From: Maricaulis alexandrii
GTDB taxonomy: Bacteria > Pseudomonadota > Alphaproteobacteria > Caulobacterales > Maricaulaceae
Direction: 5' to 3'
Length of the DNA stretch: 64,000 bases
Assembly: GCF_005871165.1 (NCBI RefSeq)
Contig: NZ_SWKP01000006.1
Span: 324,001 to 388,000, forward strand
This document shows positions 1 to 10,598 of the stretch, piece by piece. The notes under the pieces are model-generated. The model saw only the letters and a list, made by a program, of their open reading frames with translations, did no database searches and was not told the DNA's origin. The number at the start of each line of letters is the position of its first letter. Position 1 is the first letter of the stretch. Both the position numbers and the translations under genes were made by a program.

Positions 1-956
<956 letters not shown>

Positions 957-2654
957 TCAGGCCTCGACGGCCATCAGCGCATCAGCCTGGGCCCGCGCGG
1001 CATCCGTGACTTCGGCCCCCGACAGCATGCGGGCGATCTCTTCGCGGCGTTCGGCGCCTTCCAGGCGGATGAGCGTGGCGCGCATGCCGCCCTGCCCGTC
1101 CTCATCCTTGACGATCTTCCAGTGATGATCGGCGACGGCAGCGACCTGCGGCGAGTGGGTAACCACGAGTGTCTGGCCCTGCTCTGCCAGGCGCTTGAGA
1201 CGGCGGCCGACCGCATCCGCGACAGCGCCGCCCACACCCTGGTCGACCTCGTCAAAGACCAGGACCAGGCCCTCATCCTCACCGGCCAGGGCGACCTTCA
1301 GCGCCAGACCGAAACGCGACAGCTCGCCGCCCGAGGCGATCTTGTCCAGCGGGCCGAAAGGTGCGCCCGGATTGGTCGCGACTTCGAAAACGATCTGGTC
1401 GCGCCCGTCCGGACCGGCCTTCTCATCATCGGACTGGATGGACACGCGGAAGCGCGCCCGTTCCATCTTCAGCGGCGGCAATTCGGTGGCCACAGCCTCG
1501 GCCAGGTTTTCGGCGGCGCGGGTCCGGCTGCGGCTCAGCGCATGGGCGGCGTCATCATAGCGCGCCCGGGCGGCCGACATGGCGCGTTCAGCCTCGGCGA
1601 TCCGGTCTGCAGCATTCTCAATCGCGTCCAACTGCTCGGCGAGCCGACCATGCAAGGCCGCCAGGTCATCGACATCGACATTGTGCTTGCGCGCCAGCCC
1701 GCGCAGGGCGAAGAGGCGTTCCTCGACCGCGTCCAGCTGGCCCGGTTCGACATCAAAGGCCTGCGCCGCATCAGACAGGGCGTCTTCGGCCTCGGTAAAC
1801 TCGATCAGCGCCCGGTCAATGGCACCGGAAGCGCGTTCCAGCGCTTCACCGGCCGCGCCGCCGCCATCGCCGATATGAGAGCGCACCCGTTCCAGCCCGC
1901 GCAGGGCCGCATTGAGCCGGCCTTCCAGACCGCCACCATCGCCGGCCAGGGCGTCCTGGGCTTCCTGGAGATCGCCCAGCGCGCGCTCGGCGCCTTGCAG
2001 GAACTGGCGCTCCTCGGCGAGCGCTGCCTCTTCACCGGCACGCGGAGACAGGGTTTCCAACTCCTCCAACGCATGGGTGAGAAAGGCTTTCTCCTCATCG
2101 GAGGCCTTGTTGGCCCGGATCAGCTCCTCATGGCGCTTGCGGGCCTCGGCCAGTCCGGACCAGGTCTCACGGCAGGCCTTGAGCAGATCGGCATGATCCG
2201 CATAGGCGTCGAGATAGCCGCGATGGGTCTTGGGATCCATCAGGCCCCGGCCGTCATGCTGGCCGTGCACTTCCACCAGGACATCACCCAGGGCGCGAAG
2301 CAGGCCGATACTGGCGGGCTGGTCATTGATATGGGCGCGTGAGCGGCCATCCTCGGCCAGGCGCCGCCGCAGGATCACCGGTTCGCCCGGCTCGACCAGG
2401 ATGTCGGCCTCGTCGAGCAAGGCGCGGGCCGGATGGGAATCGGGCAGGTCGAATTCGGCAATGGCCTGGGCTTCACCGGCCCCGGCCCGGACCTGGGCCC
2501 GGTCGGCGCGTTCACCTGCGGCCAGACCCAGTGCGCCCAGAAGAATGGATTTACCAGCCCCGGTTTCACCGGTCAGGGCGCAGAGTCCGCTTTCGAAAGC
2601 CGCATCAAGCGCGTCGATCAGGACGACGTTGCGAATGGAAAGGGAGAGCAGCAT
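957..2654 (-). CDS. recN: DNA repair protein RecN
   Basis: SMC-like ATPase of recombinational double-strand-break repair, 565 aa, the usual RecN length. Walker A GETGAGKS lies at residues 29-36 in the characteristic N-terminal context LSIRNVVLID...LCALTGETGAGKS. The middle is a long charged coiled coil. The C-terminal half has the ABC signature SGGELSRFGLAL and Walker B LVLVFDEVDQGVGG. It starts 24 bases after bamD stops, so it is probably in the lpxC-bamD-recN transcription unit. Nothing in it looks broken. Confidence 0.96.
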   Translation of the reverse strand: MLLSLSIRNVVLIDALDAAFESGLCALTGETGAGKSILLGALGLAAGERADRAQVRAGAGEAQAIAEFDLPDSHPARALLDEADILVEPGEPVILRRRLAEDGRSRAHINDQPASIGLLRALGDVLVEVHGQHDGRGLMDPKTHRGYLDAYADHADLLKACRETWSGLAEARKRHEELIRANKASDEEKAFLTHALEELETLSPRAGEEAALAEERQFLQGAERALGDLQEAQDALAGDGGGLEGRLNAALRGLERVRSHIGDGGGAAGEALERASGAIDRALIEFTEAEDALSDAAQAFDVEPGQLDAVEERLFALRGLARKHNVDVDDLAALHGRLAEQLDAIENAADRIAEAERAMSAARARYDDAAHALSRSRTRAAENLAEAVATELPPLKMERARFRVSIQSDDEKAGPDGRDQIVFEVATNPGAPFGPLDKIASGGELSRFGLALKVALAGEDEGLVLVFDEVDQGVGGAVADAVGRRLKRLAEQGQTLVVTHSPQVAAVADHHWKIVKDEDGQGGMRATLIRLEGAERREEIARMLSGAEVTDAARAQADALMAVEA

Positions 2655-2678
2655 TCAGCCGTTCGCACCCCCGCTCGC

Positions 2679-3515
2679 CTAGCCGAAGATACGCCGCCAG
2701 GCGCGATCGAAATAGGACGGATCCTCTTGCTCGATGGCTTCATCGATGGCGATGCCTTCGCGCGAGAGCAGATCATAGCTGTCCTGATACCATTCGCTGC
2801 CCGGGAAGTTGTAGCCGAGCACGGCGGCGACCTGACGGGCTTCCTCGTCGATGCCGAGGGCGACATAGGACTCCACCAGGCGATGCAGCGCCTCCGGCAC
2901 GTGCGAGGTCGTGCCGTAATCATTCACGACATTGCGGAAACGGTTGATCGCTGCGAGATGGAAATTGCGGCGCAGATACCAGCGGCCAATGCTCATTTCC
3001 TTGCCGGCCAGATGGTCGCGCGTCATGTCGATCTTCAGGCGGGCATCGGTCGCATAGCGGCTTTCCGGATAGCGGCGCACAACCTGCTGCAGCGCGTCCA
3101 GGGCCTGCTGGGTGGCGGCCTGGTCACGGCCGACATCCATGATCTGCTCGAAATAGCAGATCGCGACGAGATAGTAGGCATAAGCGGCGTTGCGGTTACC
3201 CGGGTGCAGCGAGATGAATCGCTCGGCATCCGAGATCGCTTCCTCATAATTCTGCGACTGATAGTTCGCGAAAGCCGCCATCAGCATCGACCGGCGCGCC
3301 CATTCCGAATAGGGGTGCTGGCGCTCCACTTCGTCGAAGATCTGGGCCGCCGTGCGATAGTCGCCCCGATCCATGCGCTGGATCGCCGTCGCGTAGATCG
3401 TTTCGGCCGGACGCTCGACATAGGCAACAGCCGTATCGGGCCGGTTCCCGGCGCATCCCGCCAGAACAGCGGTGGACAGGACAAGCGAAAACAGGGAACG
3501 CAACGGAAGGGTCAT
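2679..3515 (-). CDS. bamD: Outer membrane assembly lipoprotein BamD
   Basis: BamD is the essential lipoprotein of the BAM complex that inserts beta-barrel proteins into the outer membrane. The 278-aa product has a lipoprotein signal with lipobox LAGC (lipidated Cys21) and then TPR-like helical repeats: ETIYATAIQRMDRGDYRTAA, YSEWARRSMLMAAFANYQ, and RYPESRYATDARLK with the family segment LAGKEMSIGRWYLRR. Length and repeat order match ComL/BamD. It lies between lpxC and recN as in many alphaproteobacteria. Confidence 0.95.
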   Translation of the reverse strand: MTLPLRSLFSLVLSTAVLAGCAGNRPDTAVAYVERPAETIYATAIQRMDRGDYRTAAQIFDEVERQHPYSEWARRSMLMAAFANYQSQNYEEAISDAERFISLHPGNRNAAYAYYLVAICYFEQIMDVGRDQAATQQALDALQQVVRRYPESRYATDARLKIDMTRDHLAGKEMSIGRWYLRRNFHLAAINRFRNVVNDYGTTSHVPEALHRLVESYVALGIDEEARQVAAVLGYNFPGSEWYQDSYDLLSREGIAIDEAIEQEDPSYFDRAWRRIFG

Positions 3516-3629
3516 TGGACACAGGGCTCAGCAGCTGTGGCGGCCCGGCGGCCACCCGTTCGCAAACGTTGTAGCGGATGATTTGCCACGGCAAAAGTGC
3601 CGCGTCAGCACTGTGTTGAAATCAGCCGC

Positions 3630-4529
3630 TCAGGAATGGGCCAGAGCGACGTCCTGGCGGGCATCATCCCGCATGTTGATCCATTTCCAGCTGGTCGGAT
3701 CATCAAGCAGGGCACGCAAAGCCAGATTGTTGATGGCATGACCCGGGCGCTCGGCCGAATAGCGGCCGATGATCGGCGCGCCGGCCAGACTCAGATCGCC
3801 CAGAGCGTCGAGTGCCTTGTGACGGACGAATTCATCCTTGAAACGCAGACCCTCGGGATTCGCGACGCCCTCATCATCGAGCACCACGGCATTGTCCATG
3901 GAACCGCCGCGCGCCAGACCGGCTGCGAGCAGGGCGTCATAATCCTTCTGGAAACCGAACGTGCGCGCACCGGCGATGTCGTCGGAGAAAATGTCCGGCG
4001 TCACGTCGAAGACGCAGGCCTGGCGACCGACGGCGGCATGCTCGAAGGCAATCTCCACCTCGATCATCGGCTTCAGCGCCGGCAGGAAGCTGGCGCGGCG
4101 CTCATCCATTTCGACCGTTACCGGCTTGAGCACCTGGATCGCGCGACGCGGAACCGCATGCGCTTTCAGACCCACCTGACGGATGAGTTTGACGAAGGGC
4201 GCGGAGGAGCCGTCCATGACCGGGATTTCCGATCCGTCGACCTCAATCACGGCATCGTCGACACCGAGGCCGGACAGGGCCGCCATCAGGTGTTCGATCG
4301 TCGCGATGGTCGCGCCGGCCGCATTGCCGATCGTCGTGCCCAGGCGCAATTCGCAAACAGCGTCCGCCTTGGCCGGGATACGGTTGTCGATGTCGGAGAT
4401 ATCGGTGCGGACGAAGCTGATACCAGCGCCGGCGGAAGCCGGTTGCATCACCATGCGGACACGTTCGCCAGAGTGGAGACCAATGCCTGCGCAAACCACG
4501 GGGGCCGCCAATGTGTGCCGGTTAATCAC
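3630..4529 (-). CDS. lpxC: UDP-3-O-acyl-N-acetylglucosamine deacetylase LpxC
   Basis: Zinc deacetylase that commits UDP-GlcNAc derivatives to lipid A synthesis. Zinc-binding and catalytic motifs are intact: EHLMAAL (His), RHKALDALGDL (His and Asp) and GHAINN (general-acid His). The open frame reaches a GTG at 4601, but the GTG at 4529 is preferred because VINRHTLAAPVVCAGIGLHSG then aligns with the normal LpxC start (M-I-x-x-x-T-L before G-I/V-G-L-H-S-G); this gives about 299 aa. It is separated from ftsZ by a terminator, so it probably has its own promoter within 4530-4670. Confidence 0.95.
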   Translation of the reverse strand: MINRHTLAAPVVCAGIGLHSGERVRMVMQPASAGAGISFVRTDISDIDNRIPAKADAVCELRLGTTIGNAAGATIATIEHLMAALSGLGVDDAVIEVDGSEIPVMDGSSAPFVKLIRQVGLKAHAVPRRAIQVLKPVTVEMDERRASFLPALKPMIEVEIAFEHAAVGRQACVFDVTPDIFSDDIAGARTFGFQKDYDALLAAGLARGGSMDNAVVLDDEGVANPEGLRFKDEFVRHKALDALGDLSLAGAPIIGRYSAERPGHAINNLALRALLDDPTSWKWINMRDDARQDVALAHS

Positions 4530-4671
4530 TGTTACGCGCCGTCTGCTCTTGTTTACCCTAACGGACCGGCGAAAACGCCAATCCACGCCTGCACACAACA
4601 CCAGGCGATGTCTGCATTCAATTAAAGCATTGTTGCGGTTTGTTACGCGTTTGCAGCAAACCCGGAAACGA

Positions 4672-4704
4672 CAAGGCCCGCCCGGTTGTCCCGGACGGGC
4701 CTTG
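4672..4704 (-). terminator. Rho-independent terminator downstream of ftsZ
   Basis: A 14-base stem (4672-4685 with 4691-4704, one mismatch) closes a 5-base loop. Read on the minus strand it is a GC-rich hairpin followed by GTCGTTT. It begins about 22 bases after the ftsZ stop and ends the long division/wall transcript before lpxC. Confidence 0.8.
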
Positions 4705-4726
4705 CCATGAATTCAGATAGTTGGAC

Positions 4727-6361
4727 CTAGTTGGCCTGGCGACGCAGGAAGGCCGGGATCTCCAGATCCCCCTCTTCCAGACTGTCCCCGAACAGATCAC
4801 CCGATTGCGGGCGCGGCGCAGAGGTCTGGACCGGTGCCGTCTTGGTCACCGGCGCTGCTTTCGGGGCCGGCTCGGCCGGCTTGCGACGACGGCCGAACAG
4901 GGAGAATCCGCCCCGCTTGGGCTCTTCTTCCCGGGGTTCCGGCGCGGACGGAGCCTGCGACTGGGTCCGGCGCTCTTCATAGCGGGCATTCAGCTGCGCA
5001 GCCTGCTCGGCGAGACGCGCCTGGTCCTGGACAACGCGCGGGGCTTCGACCGAACCGGTCTGAACGTCGGTGCGGACTTCCGCAACATAGGGGTCGTGTT
5101 CGGTTTCCGTCTCGATATGCGTGTTGGACACGGCATCGCTGAGGTCCTCAGCGCCCACCGCCCGTTTCATCGGCTCGGCTTCAAGCTCGGTTTCGGCCGC
5201 TTCGACTTCCGGTTCGGCGCGACGGACCAGCGGTTCATGGCGCACGGGCGTGCGCGGCATCTCCGCGGCCAGACGTCCCGGACGGTCCGAATTGGTGCGT
5301 TTCCAGGGCAGGATGGCGTCGTTCGGGCTGGACGCCGCCGGAGCCGCTTGCGGCTGGCTGCGCTGGCGCGAACGCGGGTCGGCCTGGATCTGGATTTCCG
5401 CATCGATACCGGTTGCCACCACGGAGACACGCATGGACCCTTCCATGGTCTCGTCGAAGGTGGAGCCGACAATGATATTGGCTTCCGGATCGACCTCGGC
5501 GCGGATTTCATTCGCCGCCTCGTCGACCTCGTAGAGGGTCATGTCATAGCCGCCGGTGATGTTGATCAGCACGCCGGTGGCGCCCTTCATCGAGACATCG
5601 TCGAGCAGCGGGTTGGAGATGGCAGCCTGGGCGGCCTCGACGGCGCGCTTTTCGCCGCCGGCTTCGCCCGTGCCCATCATCGCCTTGCCCATTTCGTTCA
5701 TCACGGCACGAACGTCCGCGAAGTCGAGATTGATCAGGCCCGGCATGACCATGAGATCGGTGATGCCGCGAACGCCGGAATGCAGGACCTGGTCCGCCAT
5801 GGAGAAGGCTTCGGCAAAAGTCGTCTTTTCCGTGGCGATGCGGAACAGGTTCTGGTTCGGGATCACGATGAGCGTATCGACATGCTCCTGGAGCTGTTCG
5901 ATCCCGCTCTCGGCCAGCTTCATCCGGCGCGAACCTTCAAAGTGGAACGGCTTGGTGACCACGCCAACGGTTAGGATACCCATGTCACGCGCGGCGCGGG
6001 CCACGACCGGTGCCGCACCCGTGCCGGTGCCACCGCCCATGCCGGCCGTGATGAAGACCATGTGAGCGCCGCCCAGATGCTCGCGGATTTCCTCCATGGA
6101 ATCCTCGGCGGACTGTTCGCCCACTTCCGGACGGGCCCCGGCACCGAGACCTTCGGTGATGGCGGCTCCCATCTGGATGCGTTTTTCCGCGGAAGAGCGC
6201 TGCAGGGCCTGGGCATCCGTGTTGGCCACGACAAAGTCGACGCCTTCCAGATTGGCCTCGATCATGTTGTTGACCGCGTTGCCGCCGGCTCCGCCCACCC
6301 CAAAGACGACAATGCGCGGACGCAATTCAGTGGTTTCAGGGATGGAAAGATTGAGTGTCAT
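4727..6361 (-). CDS. ftsZ: Cell division GTPase FtsZ
   Basis: Tubulin homologue that polymerises into the Z-ring. With the ATG at 6361 (GAGG 8-11 bases upstream) the product is 544 aa. An in-frame start 24 bases earlier lacks that support. The GTPase signature GGGTGTG is at residues 109-115 and the nucleotide-binding segment [12 protein letters not shown] near 22. The T7-loop region reads [11 protein letters not shown]. After the core (about residue 320) comes a long acidic/Pro-rich linker of ~200 residues, typical of alphaproteobacteria, ending in the conserved tail [13 protein letters not shown] that binds FtsA and other partners. It follows ftsA after 143 bases. Confidence 0.98.
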   Translation of the reverse strand: MTLNLSIPETTELRPRIVVFGVGGAGGNAVNNMIEANLEGVDFVVANTDAQALQRSSAEKRIQMGAAITEGLGAGARPEVGEQSAEDSMEEIREHLGGAHMVFITAGMGGGTGTGAAPVVARAARDMGILTVGVVTKPFHFEGSRRMKLAESGIEQLQEHVDTLIVIPNQNLFRIATEKTTFAEAFSMADQVLHSGVRGITDLMVMPGLINLDFADVRAVMNEMGKAMMGTGEAGGEKRAVEAAQAAISNPLLDDVSMKGATGVLINITGGYDMTLYEVDEAANEIRAEVDPEANIIVGSTFDETMEGSMRVSVVATGIDAEIQIQADPRSRQRSQPQAAPAASSPNDAILPWKRTNSDRPGRLAAEMPRTPVRHEPLVRRAEPEVEAAETELEAEPMKRAVGAEDLSDAVSNTHIETETEHDPYVAEVRTDVQTGSVEAPRVVQDQARLAEQAAQLNARYEERRTQSQAPSAPEPREEEPKRGGFSLFGRRRKPAEPAPKAAPVTKTAPVQTSAPRPQSGDLFGDSLEEGDLEIPAFLRRQAN

Positions 6362-6397
6362 CTCAGACCTCGTGCACGGGTACAATGGGTTAACGGC

Positions 6398-6442
6398 GAT
6401 TCACCATGCAGTGTCGCTCCGAGACGCTTAATCAGGCGTTAA
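6398..6442. promoter_or_regulatory. CtrA-type box and GANTC methylation site in the ftsZ leader
   Basis: TTAATCAGGCGTTAA at 6428-6442 is a perfect TTAA-N7-TTAA, the full recognition sequence of the cell-cycle regulator CtrA. GATTC at 6398-6402 is a CcrM (GANTC) methylation site. Both lie between ftsA and the ftsZ start, 37-81 bases upstream of the ftsZ ATG. In Caulobacter crescentus CtrA represses ftsZ and CcrM methylation affects its transcription. The same wiring here is inferred from motif and position. Confidence 0.65.
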
Positions 6443-6504
6443 ACTCATCAGATATTCGGCAAGGATAGGTTTACCGCTTGCAGTGCAATGGGTTGCGTAA
6501 CGCT

Positions 6505-7836
6505 TCAGAAGCTTTCCGCGAACCAGCGCCACATTGAACCGGCGCCCTGCTGGCGTTCCTCGCGGGCCCGGCGGCCCTGTGCCACAAAGCCACCCAGGCG
6601 CGGCGGACCGGCGATCGCCTCGGCGGCGCCCCGGGTTTCCCGACGCACAATCCCGGCGGCCGCCGAGAAGGCCGGGCCGGACACGGCGTCGCCCAGACCG
6701 GACACACCGCTGGGTCCGGCGATACGAACTTGTTTGCCGAACACGCGTCCGGCGAGCTCCGCCGTTCCGGGCAGTTGCGCCCCGCCCCCGGTCAGCACGA
6801 GACGGCGGCCGGAGGATTTCTCCACCCCGGCAGCATCGAGCCGGTCGCGGATCAGTTCGAAGGTTTCTTCCAGACGCGGCCGGATGATCGAGTTCAGCAG
6901 GGAGCGCGGCGCACTGTCATAGGCCGCGCCGTTTTCGCCCGTGACCGACGGCACTTCGATCATTTGCTGATCGTCTTCCGGACTGTCGAGCACGGAGCCG
7001 TAGAGGATTTTCAGGCGTTCGGCCGAGGACAAGGGCGTCGACAGGCCGCGTGCCACATCCGAGGTGACATGCGAGCCGCCGACCGGCACGGCGTCGATAT
7101 GCAGGAGCGCGCCTTCCGCGAAGACGGCCGCCGTGGTGGCACCGGCCCCCATGTCGATGATCGTGGCGCCCAGCTGGACCTCATCATCATGCAGGGCGGA
7201 CAGGCCGGAGGCATAAGGCGTCGCGACCACGCCGCGCAGGTCATAGTGACAGCGCTCGACGCAGGTCAGCAGATTGCGCAGCGGGCCGATGGCGGCCGTG
7301 ATGACATGCACTTCCACGCCCAGCGTGCGGCCGAACATGCCGCGCGGATCGCGGATGCCGCGATGGTCATCCACCGACCAGGCCAGCGGGATGGCGTGCA
7401 GGACGACACGGTCCTCGGCGTCGAATTCGGACAGGGCGCCATTGAGCAGGCGGCTGAGTTCACGCTCGGTGACCTCGCGCTGCGGCAGGTCGATCTCGGC
7501 GGCAATGCGCGTCGAGGTGGGCTGTCCGGCAGACAGGGTGACCGTCACGGAGTTGACGGCCAGCCCGGCCATGCGCTCGGCCTGTTCCACGGCGGTGCGG
7601 ATCGCGTCTGCCGCCCCGTCCATGTCGACGACGGCGCCGGCGCGAACCCCGCGCGAGGACTGGTGACCCACACCAACAACCCGCGGGCGCGGCCCGGCAA
7701 TGGTCTGGTCGGTCTTGGCAATGAAGCAGGCAATCTTGGAGGAACCCACATCCAGGGCGGCACAGACACCCCCGGACGCCTTGCCGCCGGTCACCCCGGT
7801 GGACTGACGCGGGCGCAGAAAATCAAACACACTCAC
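6505..7836 (-). CDS. ftsA: Cell division protein FtsA
   Basis: Actin-fold ATPase that tethers FtsZ to the inner membrane, 443 aa. Visible: phosphate-1 motif AALDVGSSKIACFI (about residues 26-39), the FtsA-specific 1C subdomain with VTLSAGQP, phosphate-2 IIDMGAGATTAAVF, and VLTGGGAQLPG near the C-terminus. The last residues, MWRWFAESF, form the short amphipathic membrane-targeting helix. Its start overlaps the ftsQ stop by 4 bases, and 143 bases of regulatory DNA separate it from ftsZ. Confidence 0.97.
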   Translation of the reverse strand: MSVFDFLRPRQSTGVTGGKASGGVCAALDVGSSKIACFIAKTDQTIAGPRPRVVGVGHQSSRGVRAGAVVDMDGAADAIRTAVEQAERMAGLAVNSVTVTLSAGQPTSTRIAAEIDLPQREVTERELSRLLNGALSEFDAEDRVVLHAIPLAWSVDDHRGIRDPRGMFGRTLGVEVHVITAAIGPLRNLLTCVERCHYDLRGVVATPYASGLSALHDDEVQLGATIIDMGAGATTAAVFAEGALLHIDAVPVGGSHVTSDVARGLSTPLSSAERLKILYGSVLDSPEDDQQMIEVPSVTGENGAAYDSAPRSLLNSIIRPRLEETFELIRDRLDAAGVEKSSGRRLVLTGGGAQLPGTAELAGRVFGKQVRIAGPSGVSGLGDAVSGPAFSAAAGIVRRETRGAAEAIAGPPRLGGFVAQGRRAREERQQGAGSMWRWFAESF

Positions 7837-8744
7837 GCTTCACGCTCCTGCAGACCAACTGCCGCCGCCCGGTCCGGGCGAATTCTCAAAATCAGCTCGC
7901 CCTCGCTGCCGCGAAGGTCGAAACTCTCGGCCGCCAGGCGCAGAACACCGCGCTCGGCCTGGAGACGGGCGAGGACGGCGATCGAGGCGACCACTTCACC
8001 CTCGGGCAATTTCACATCGGCACCACTGTCCAGACGCAGATTCCAGCGACGCTCACCGACACGGACAGCGCCGACCACACGATCGCGCACCAGCGGGTAA
8101 TGGCCGAGGGCCTCGACGATCTCGGTGACATGTTCATTGGCACCGGCGGCCACAACCAGCGGCAGCTCCGGCGGATCCATCGGATCGGCCTGGGCCAGAA
8201 CCACGCCTTCGCGATCGATCACATTGAGGGCGCCATCCACCTGCCAGAGCGCATAAGCTTCGCGGGTTTCCACGACGATGGCGACACGATTGGGCAGGAG
8301 ACGGGCAACGCGGGCCGCGCGCACGCCGGGCAGGGCTTCCACACGGTCGCGGATGCGGGCCGGGTCGACCGCAAAGATGGGATCACCGACATGCAGCTCG
8401 GTGGCAGCAACAATGGCGTGGGCATCCGCTCCGTAGGCGCCAGTGACATCGACCGCCTGGACCGCAAAACCGGCGCGGGCCAGCTGGTTGCCGGCACCCT
8501 CCCCGATTTCGGACACAACATCATCGAGCTGGCCGAACAGGGCCAGTCCGCCGACCGCGAGGGTCAGCAGGCCAGCCACGGCCAGTCCGCCCAGCCGGGC
8601 GGCATTCGCCATTCGATATCTCACACCCCGGATCTGGGCCTCGGCCCAGTTACGCAAACGCCGCGGTGCGGACACCGCGGCGGATCGGGATTGGGACTTG
8701 CGCCGGACCGCTTTACGCGACCCGCCACGCCTCACCTTCGACAC
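7833..8744 (-). CDS. ftsQ: Cell division protein FtsQ
   Basis: Bitopic divisome protein linking cytoplasmic and periplasmic division proteins. A basic cytoplasmic tail ([19 protein letters not shown]) is followed by one membrane helix ([20 protein letters not shown]) and a periplasmic POTRA domain ([20 protein letters not shown]), then the beta domain. The GTG at 8744 has GGAGA about 8 bases upstream. Alternatives are an ATG at 8765 and a further in-frame start at 8795; all overlap the end of ddl. The 4-base overlap with ftsA suggests coupling. Confidence 0.92.
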   Translation of the reverse strand: MSKVRRGGSRKAVRRKSQSRSAAVSAPRRLRNWAEAQIRGVRYRMANAARLGGLAVAGLLTLAVGGLALFGQLDDVVSEIGEGAGNQLARAGFAVQAVDVTGAYGADAHAIVAATELHVGDPIFAVDPARIRDRVEALPGVRAARVARLLPNRVAIVVETREAYALWQVDGALNVIDREGVVLAQADPMDPPELPLVVAAGANEHVTEIVEALGHYPLVRDRVVGAVRVGERRWNLRLDSGADVKLPEGEVVASIAVLARLQAERGVLRLAAESFDLRGSEGELILRIRPDRAAAVGLQEREA

Positions 8745-9646
8745 GACGCATTCTCCGCCATCCATTGAACGAGATCGGCAAACCCGATCCCGCAATACTG
8801 CGCCTGTTCCGGCGCCAGTGATGTCGGAGTCATGCCCGGTTGGGTGTTAATTTCGAGTAACCATAGCGGCGTCGCATTTGCCGGATCGTAACGGAAATCC
8901 GAGCGCGTGAGACCCCGGCATCCCAAGGCCTTATGGGCTTTCACGGCCAGATCCATGGCCTGCTCGGCAATGTCAGCCGGAATATCCGCGGGTAAAATAT
9001 GATCCGATCCGCCCGCGGAATACTTCGCCTCGTAATCATAGAATTTGGTGTTGGGAACGATCTCGGTGACGCAGAGCGGCTTGTCTTCCATCACCGCCAC
9101 GGTGAGCTCCCGCCCCGGGATGTAGCGCTCGATCAGCACCTCATCGCCCAGCGCCCAGGCCGTCGATCCCAGCTCGGCCGGCGGACGATTGGCGCCTTCC
9201 AGCACGATATGCACACCCACTGACGAGCCCTGGTCATTGGGCTTGGCCACATAGGGCGGATCCATCGCATGGGCCTTGGCCGCCTCGAACCGGTTGGCGA
9301 TCAGGCCGTCCGGACAGGGAATGCCGGCCTCGCGCAGCACGGATTTCGCCATCTGCTTGTTCATGGCCAGGGCCGAGGCCAGCACGCCGGAATGCGTGTA
9401 GGGCTTGCCGAAATGCTCCAGCACGCCCTGGACCAGACCATCCTCGCCCCACTCGCCATGAAGCGCGTTGAAGACAATGTCCGGATCAGCCTCGACGAGC
9501 TGTTCATAGAGATTGGCCGCCGCATCGATCTCGACCACGTCATAGCCGGCATCCCGCAACCCCTTGGCGCAAGCCGCACCCGAGACGAGGGAGACATCAC
9601 GCTCGGGGGACAGGCCTCCCAGAAGAACGGCAATACGCTTTGTCAT
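8732..9646 (-). CDS. ddl: D-alanine--D-alanine ligase Ddl
   Basis: ATP-grasp ligase forming D-Ala-D-Ala for the peptidoglycan stem peptide. At 304 aa it is the normal length. Visible: [16 protein letters not shown] at the start (catalytic Glu in SPERDVS), [12 protein letters not shown], the ATP-grasp loop [14 protein letters not shown], and the metal/phosphate region [15 protein letters not shown]. The ribosome binding site GAGGTGA lies just upstream of the ATG. It starts 4 bases after the phosphatase-like gene stops. Confidence 0.97.
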   Translation of the reverse strand: MTKRIAVLLGGLSPERDVSLVSGAACAKGLRDAGYDVVEIDAAANLYEQLVEADPDIVFNALHGEWGEDGLVQGVLEHFGKPYTHSGVLASALAMNKQMAKSVLREAGIPCPDGLIANRFEAAKAHAMDPPYVAKPNDQGSSVGVHIVLEGANRPPAELGSTAWALGDEVLIERYIPGRELTVAVMEDKPLCVTEIVPNTKFYDYEAKYSAGGSDHILPADIPADIAEQAMDLAVKAHKALGCRGLTRSDFRYDPANATPLWLLEINTQPGMTPTSLAPEQAQYCGIGFADLVQWMAENASCRR

Positions 9647-9650
9647 GGCT

Positions 9651-9974
9651 TCACCTCAAGAATGGCCCGGCGTTGGCTTCCAGCAAGCGGATCAGGTCCG
9701 GGTCCATGCATTCATACTCGTCTGGAATGCCCAAGCAGATTATCCGCTTTCCGTTCAGGGCGTCCCGGTACTTTTTCCGCAGCTTGTTCTTGTGGGTCTG
9801 CTCCATCACGAAGATGACCGTCGCCCACTCGATCTGGTCGCGCGACAGTTCGACCACGGCATCCTGGTTCAGACCCGCCGAGTCGGTTTCGACGCCCGAC
9901 CAGCTCGAGAACACGTGTTCCGCTGTCGGGCTCCGCAACTTGTTCGCCGAACAGATGAAGAGCGCCCGTATCAA
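9651..9974 (-). CDS. Low-molecular-weight tyrosine-phosphatase-like protein inside the dcw cluster
   Basis: A 107-aa protein whose N-terminus, [17 protein letters not shown], has the CX5R(S) P-loop (Cys8, Arg14) of small protein tyrosine phosphatases. A downstream DP pair (CMDPDL) could give the general-acid aspartate. It is shorter than classical LMW-PTPs (~150 aa) and resembles the predicted-phosphatase group COG4551. It sits between an uncharacterised gene and ddl, 4 bases from ddl, so it is probably co-translated with the wall genes. Substrate unknown. A link to wall or division control is inferred from position only. Confidence 0.75.
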   Translation of the reverse strand: MIRALFICSANKLRSPTAEHVFSSWSGVETDSAGLNQDAVVELSRDQIEWATVIFVMEQTHKNKLRKKYRDALNGKRIICLGIPDEYECMDPDLIRLLEANAGPFLR

Positions 9975-10000
9975 ATTCCGTCAGCCCGGTTCGTCATGGC

Positions 10001-10594
10001 TCAGTTCAACGCAGCCGTATCAGCCGGCGGCGGCGTGTAGGCGACGTCCCGGATCACGACGGTCGACGCCCCGCTCTGCTGGCCGACCTTGATCAGTTCC
10101 AGCAGAGCCAGAGAGGGTGCGCTGCCCAGATCCAGGCGCAGCTGGCCCGGCTCGACCCAGGCGCAGATGTGGATGTGCTCGCCCGGCTTGTCCTTGGGCG
10201 ACCGGACCGGAGACCCGTTCACGAAGCCGAACCATTTGTTGAACCAGGCGATGGTCAGGTCCTTGTCCCAGATGGCGTCGGGGATTTCGACGATCACATT
10301 GTCCCAGCGGAAGGGCTGGAGCTGGACCTGGACGCCGTCCACCTCGCCTTCCATCGGCGGGAAGCCGACGATCTTGCCGGTGGAGAATTCCTCGCGCGCC
10401 GCATTGTCGCCGCTGGTCAGCACGAAATCGACGCGGCAGAGCTTGCGCGCAAAATTCGTCTCGGCCTGGATTTCGAACAGATGCTCGCCAGCGCCCAGCG
10501 GGTTGGCGGCGACCTGCTCCTTCAGCCAGCGCGCATAAGCCTCCACATGCGGGGTGCGGACGCGGTCGATCAGGGCCAGAAAATCCCGGGACAT
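10001..10594 (-). CDS. Uncharacterised protein between murB and the phosphatase-like gene
   Basis: 197-aa soluble protein with no recognised family. The ATG at 10594 is supported by GAGGAG about 10 bases upstream; the open frame continues to 10621, inside murB. It has no signal peptide or membrane helix. It is Trp-rich in the middle (IWDKDLTIAWFNKWFGF) and has GEHIHICAWVEPGQLRLDLGS near residue 145. It lies 4 bases after murB and 26 before the phosphatase gene, so it is firmly inside the wall operon. Function unknown. Confidence 0.8.
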   Translation of the reverse strand: MSRDFLALIDRVRTPHVEAYARWLKEQVAANPLGAGEHLFEIQAETNFARKLCRVDFVLTSGDNAAREEFSTGKIVGFPPMEGEVDGVQVQLQPFRWDNVIVEIPDAIWDKDLTIAWFNKWFGFVNGSPVRSPKDKPGEHIHICAWVEPGQLRLDLGSAPSLALLELIKVGQQSGASTVVIRDVAYTPPPADTAALN

Positions 10595-10598
10595 GGCT

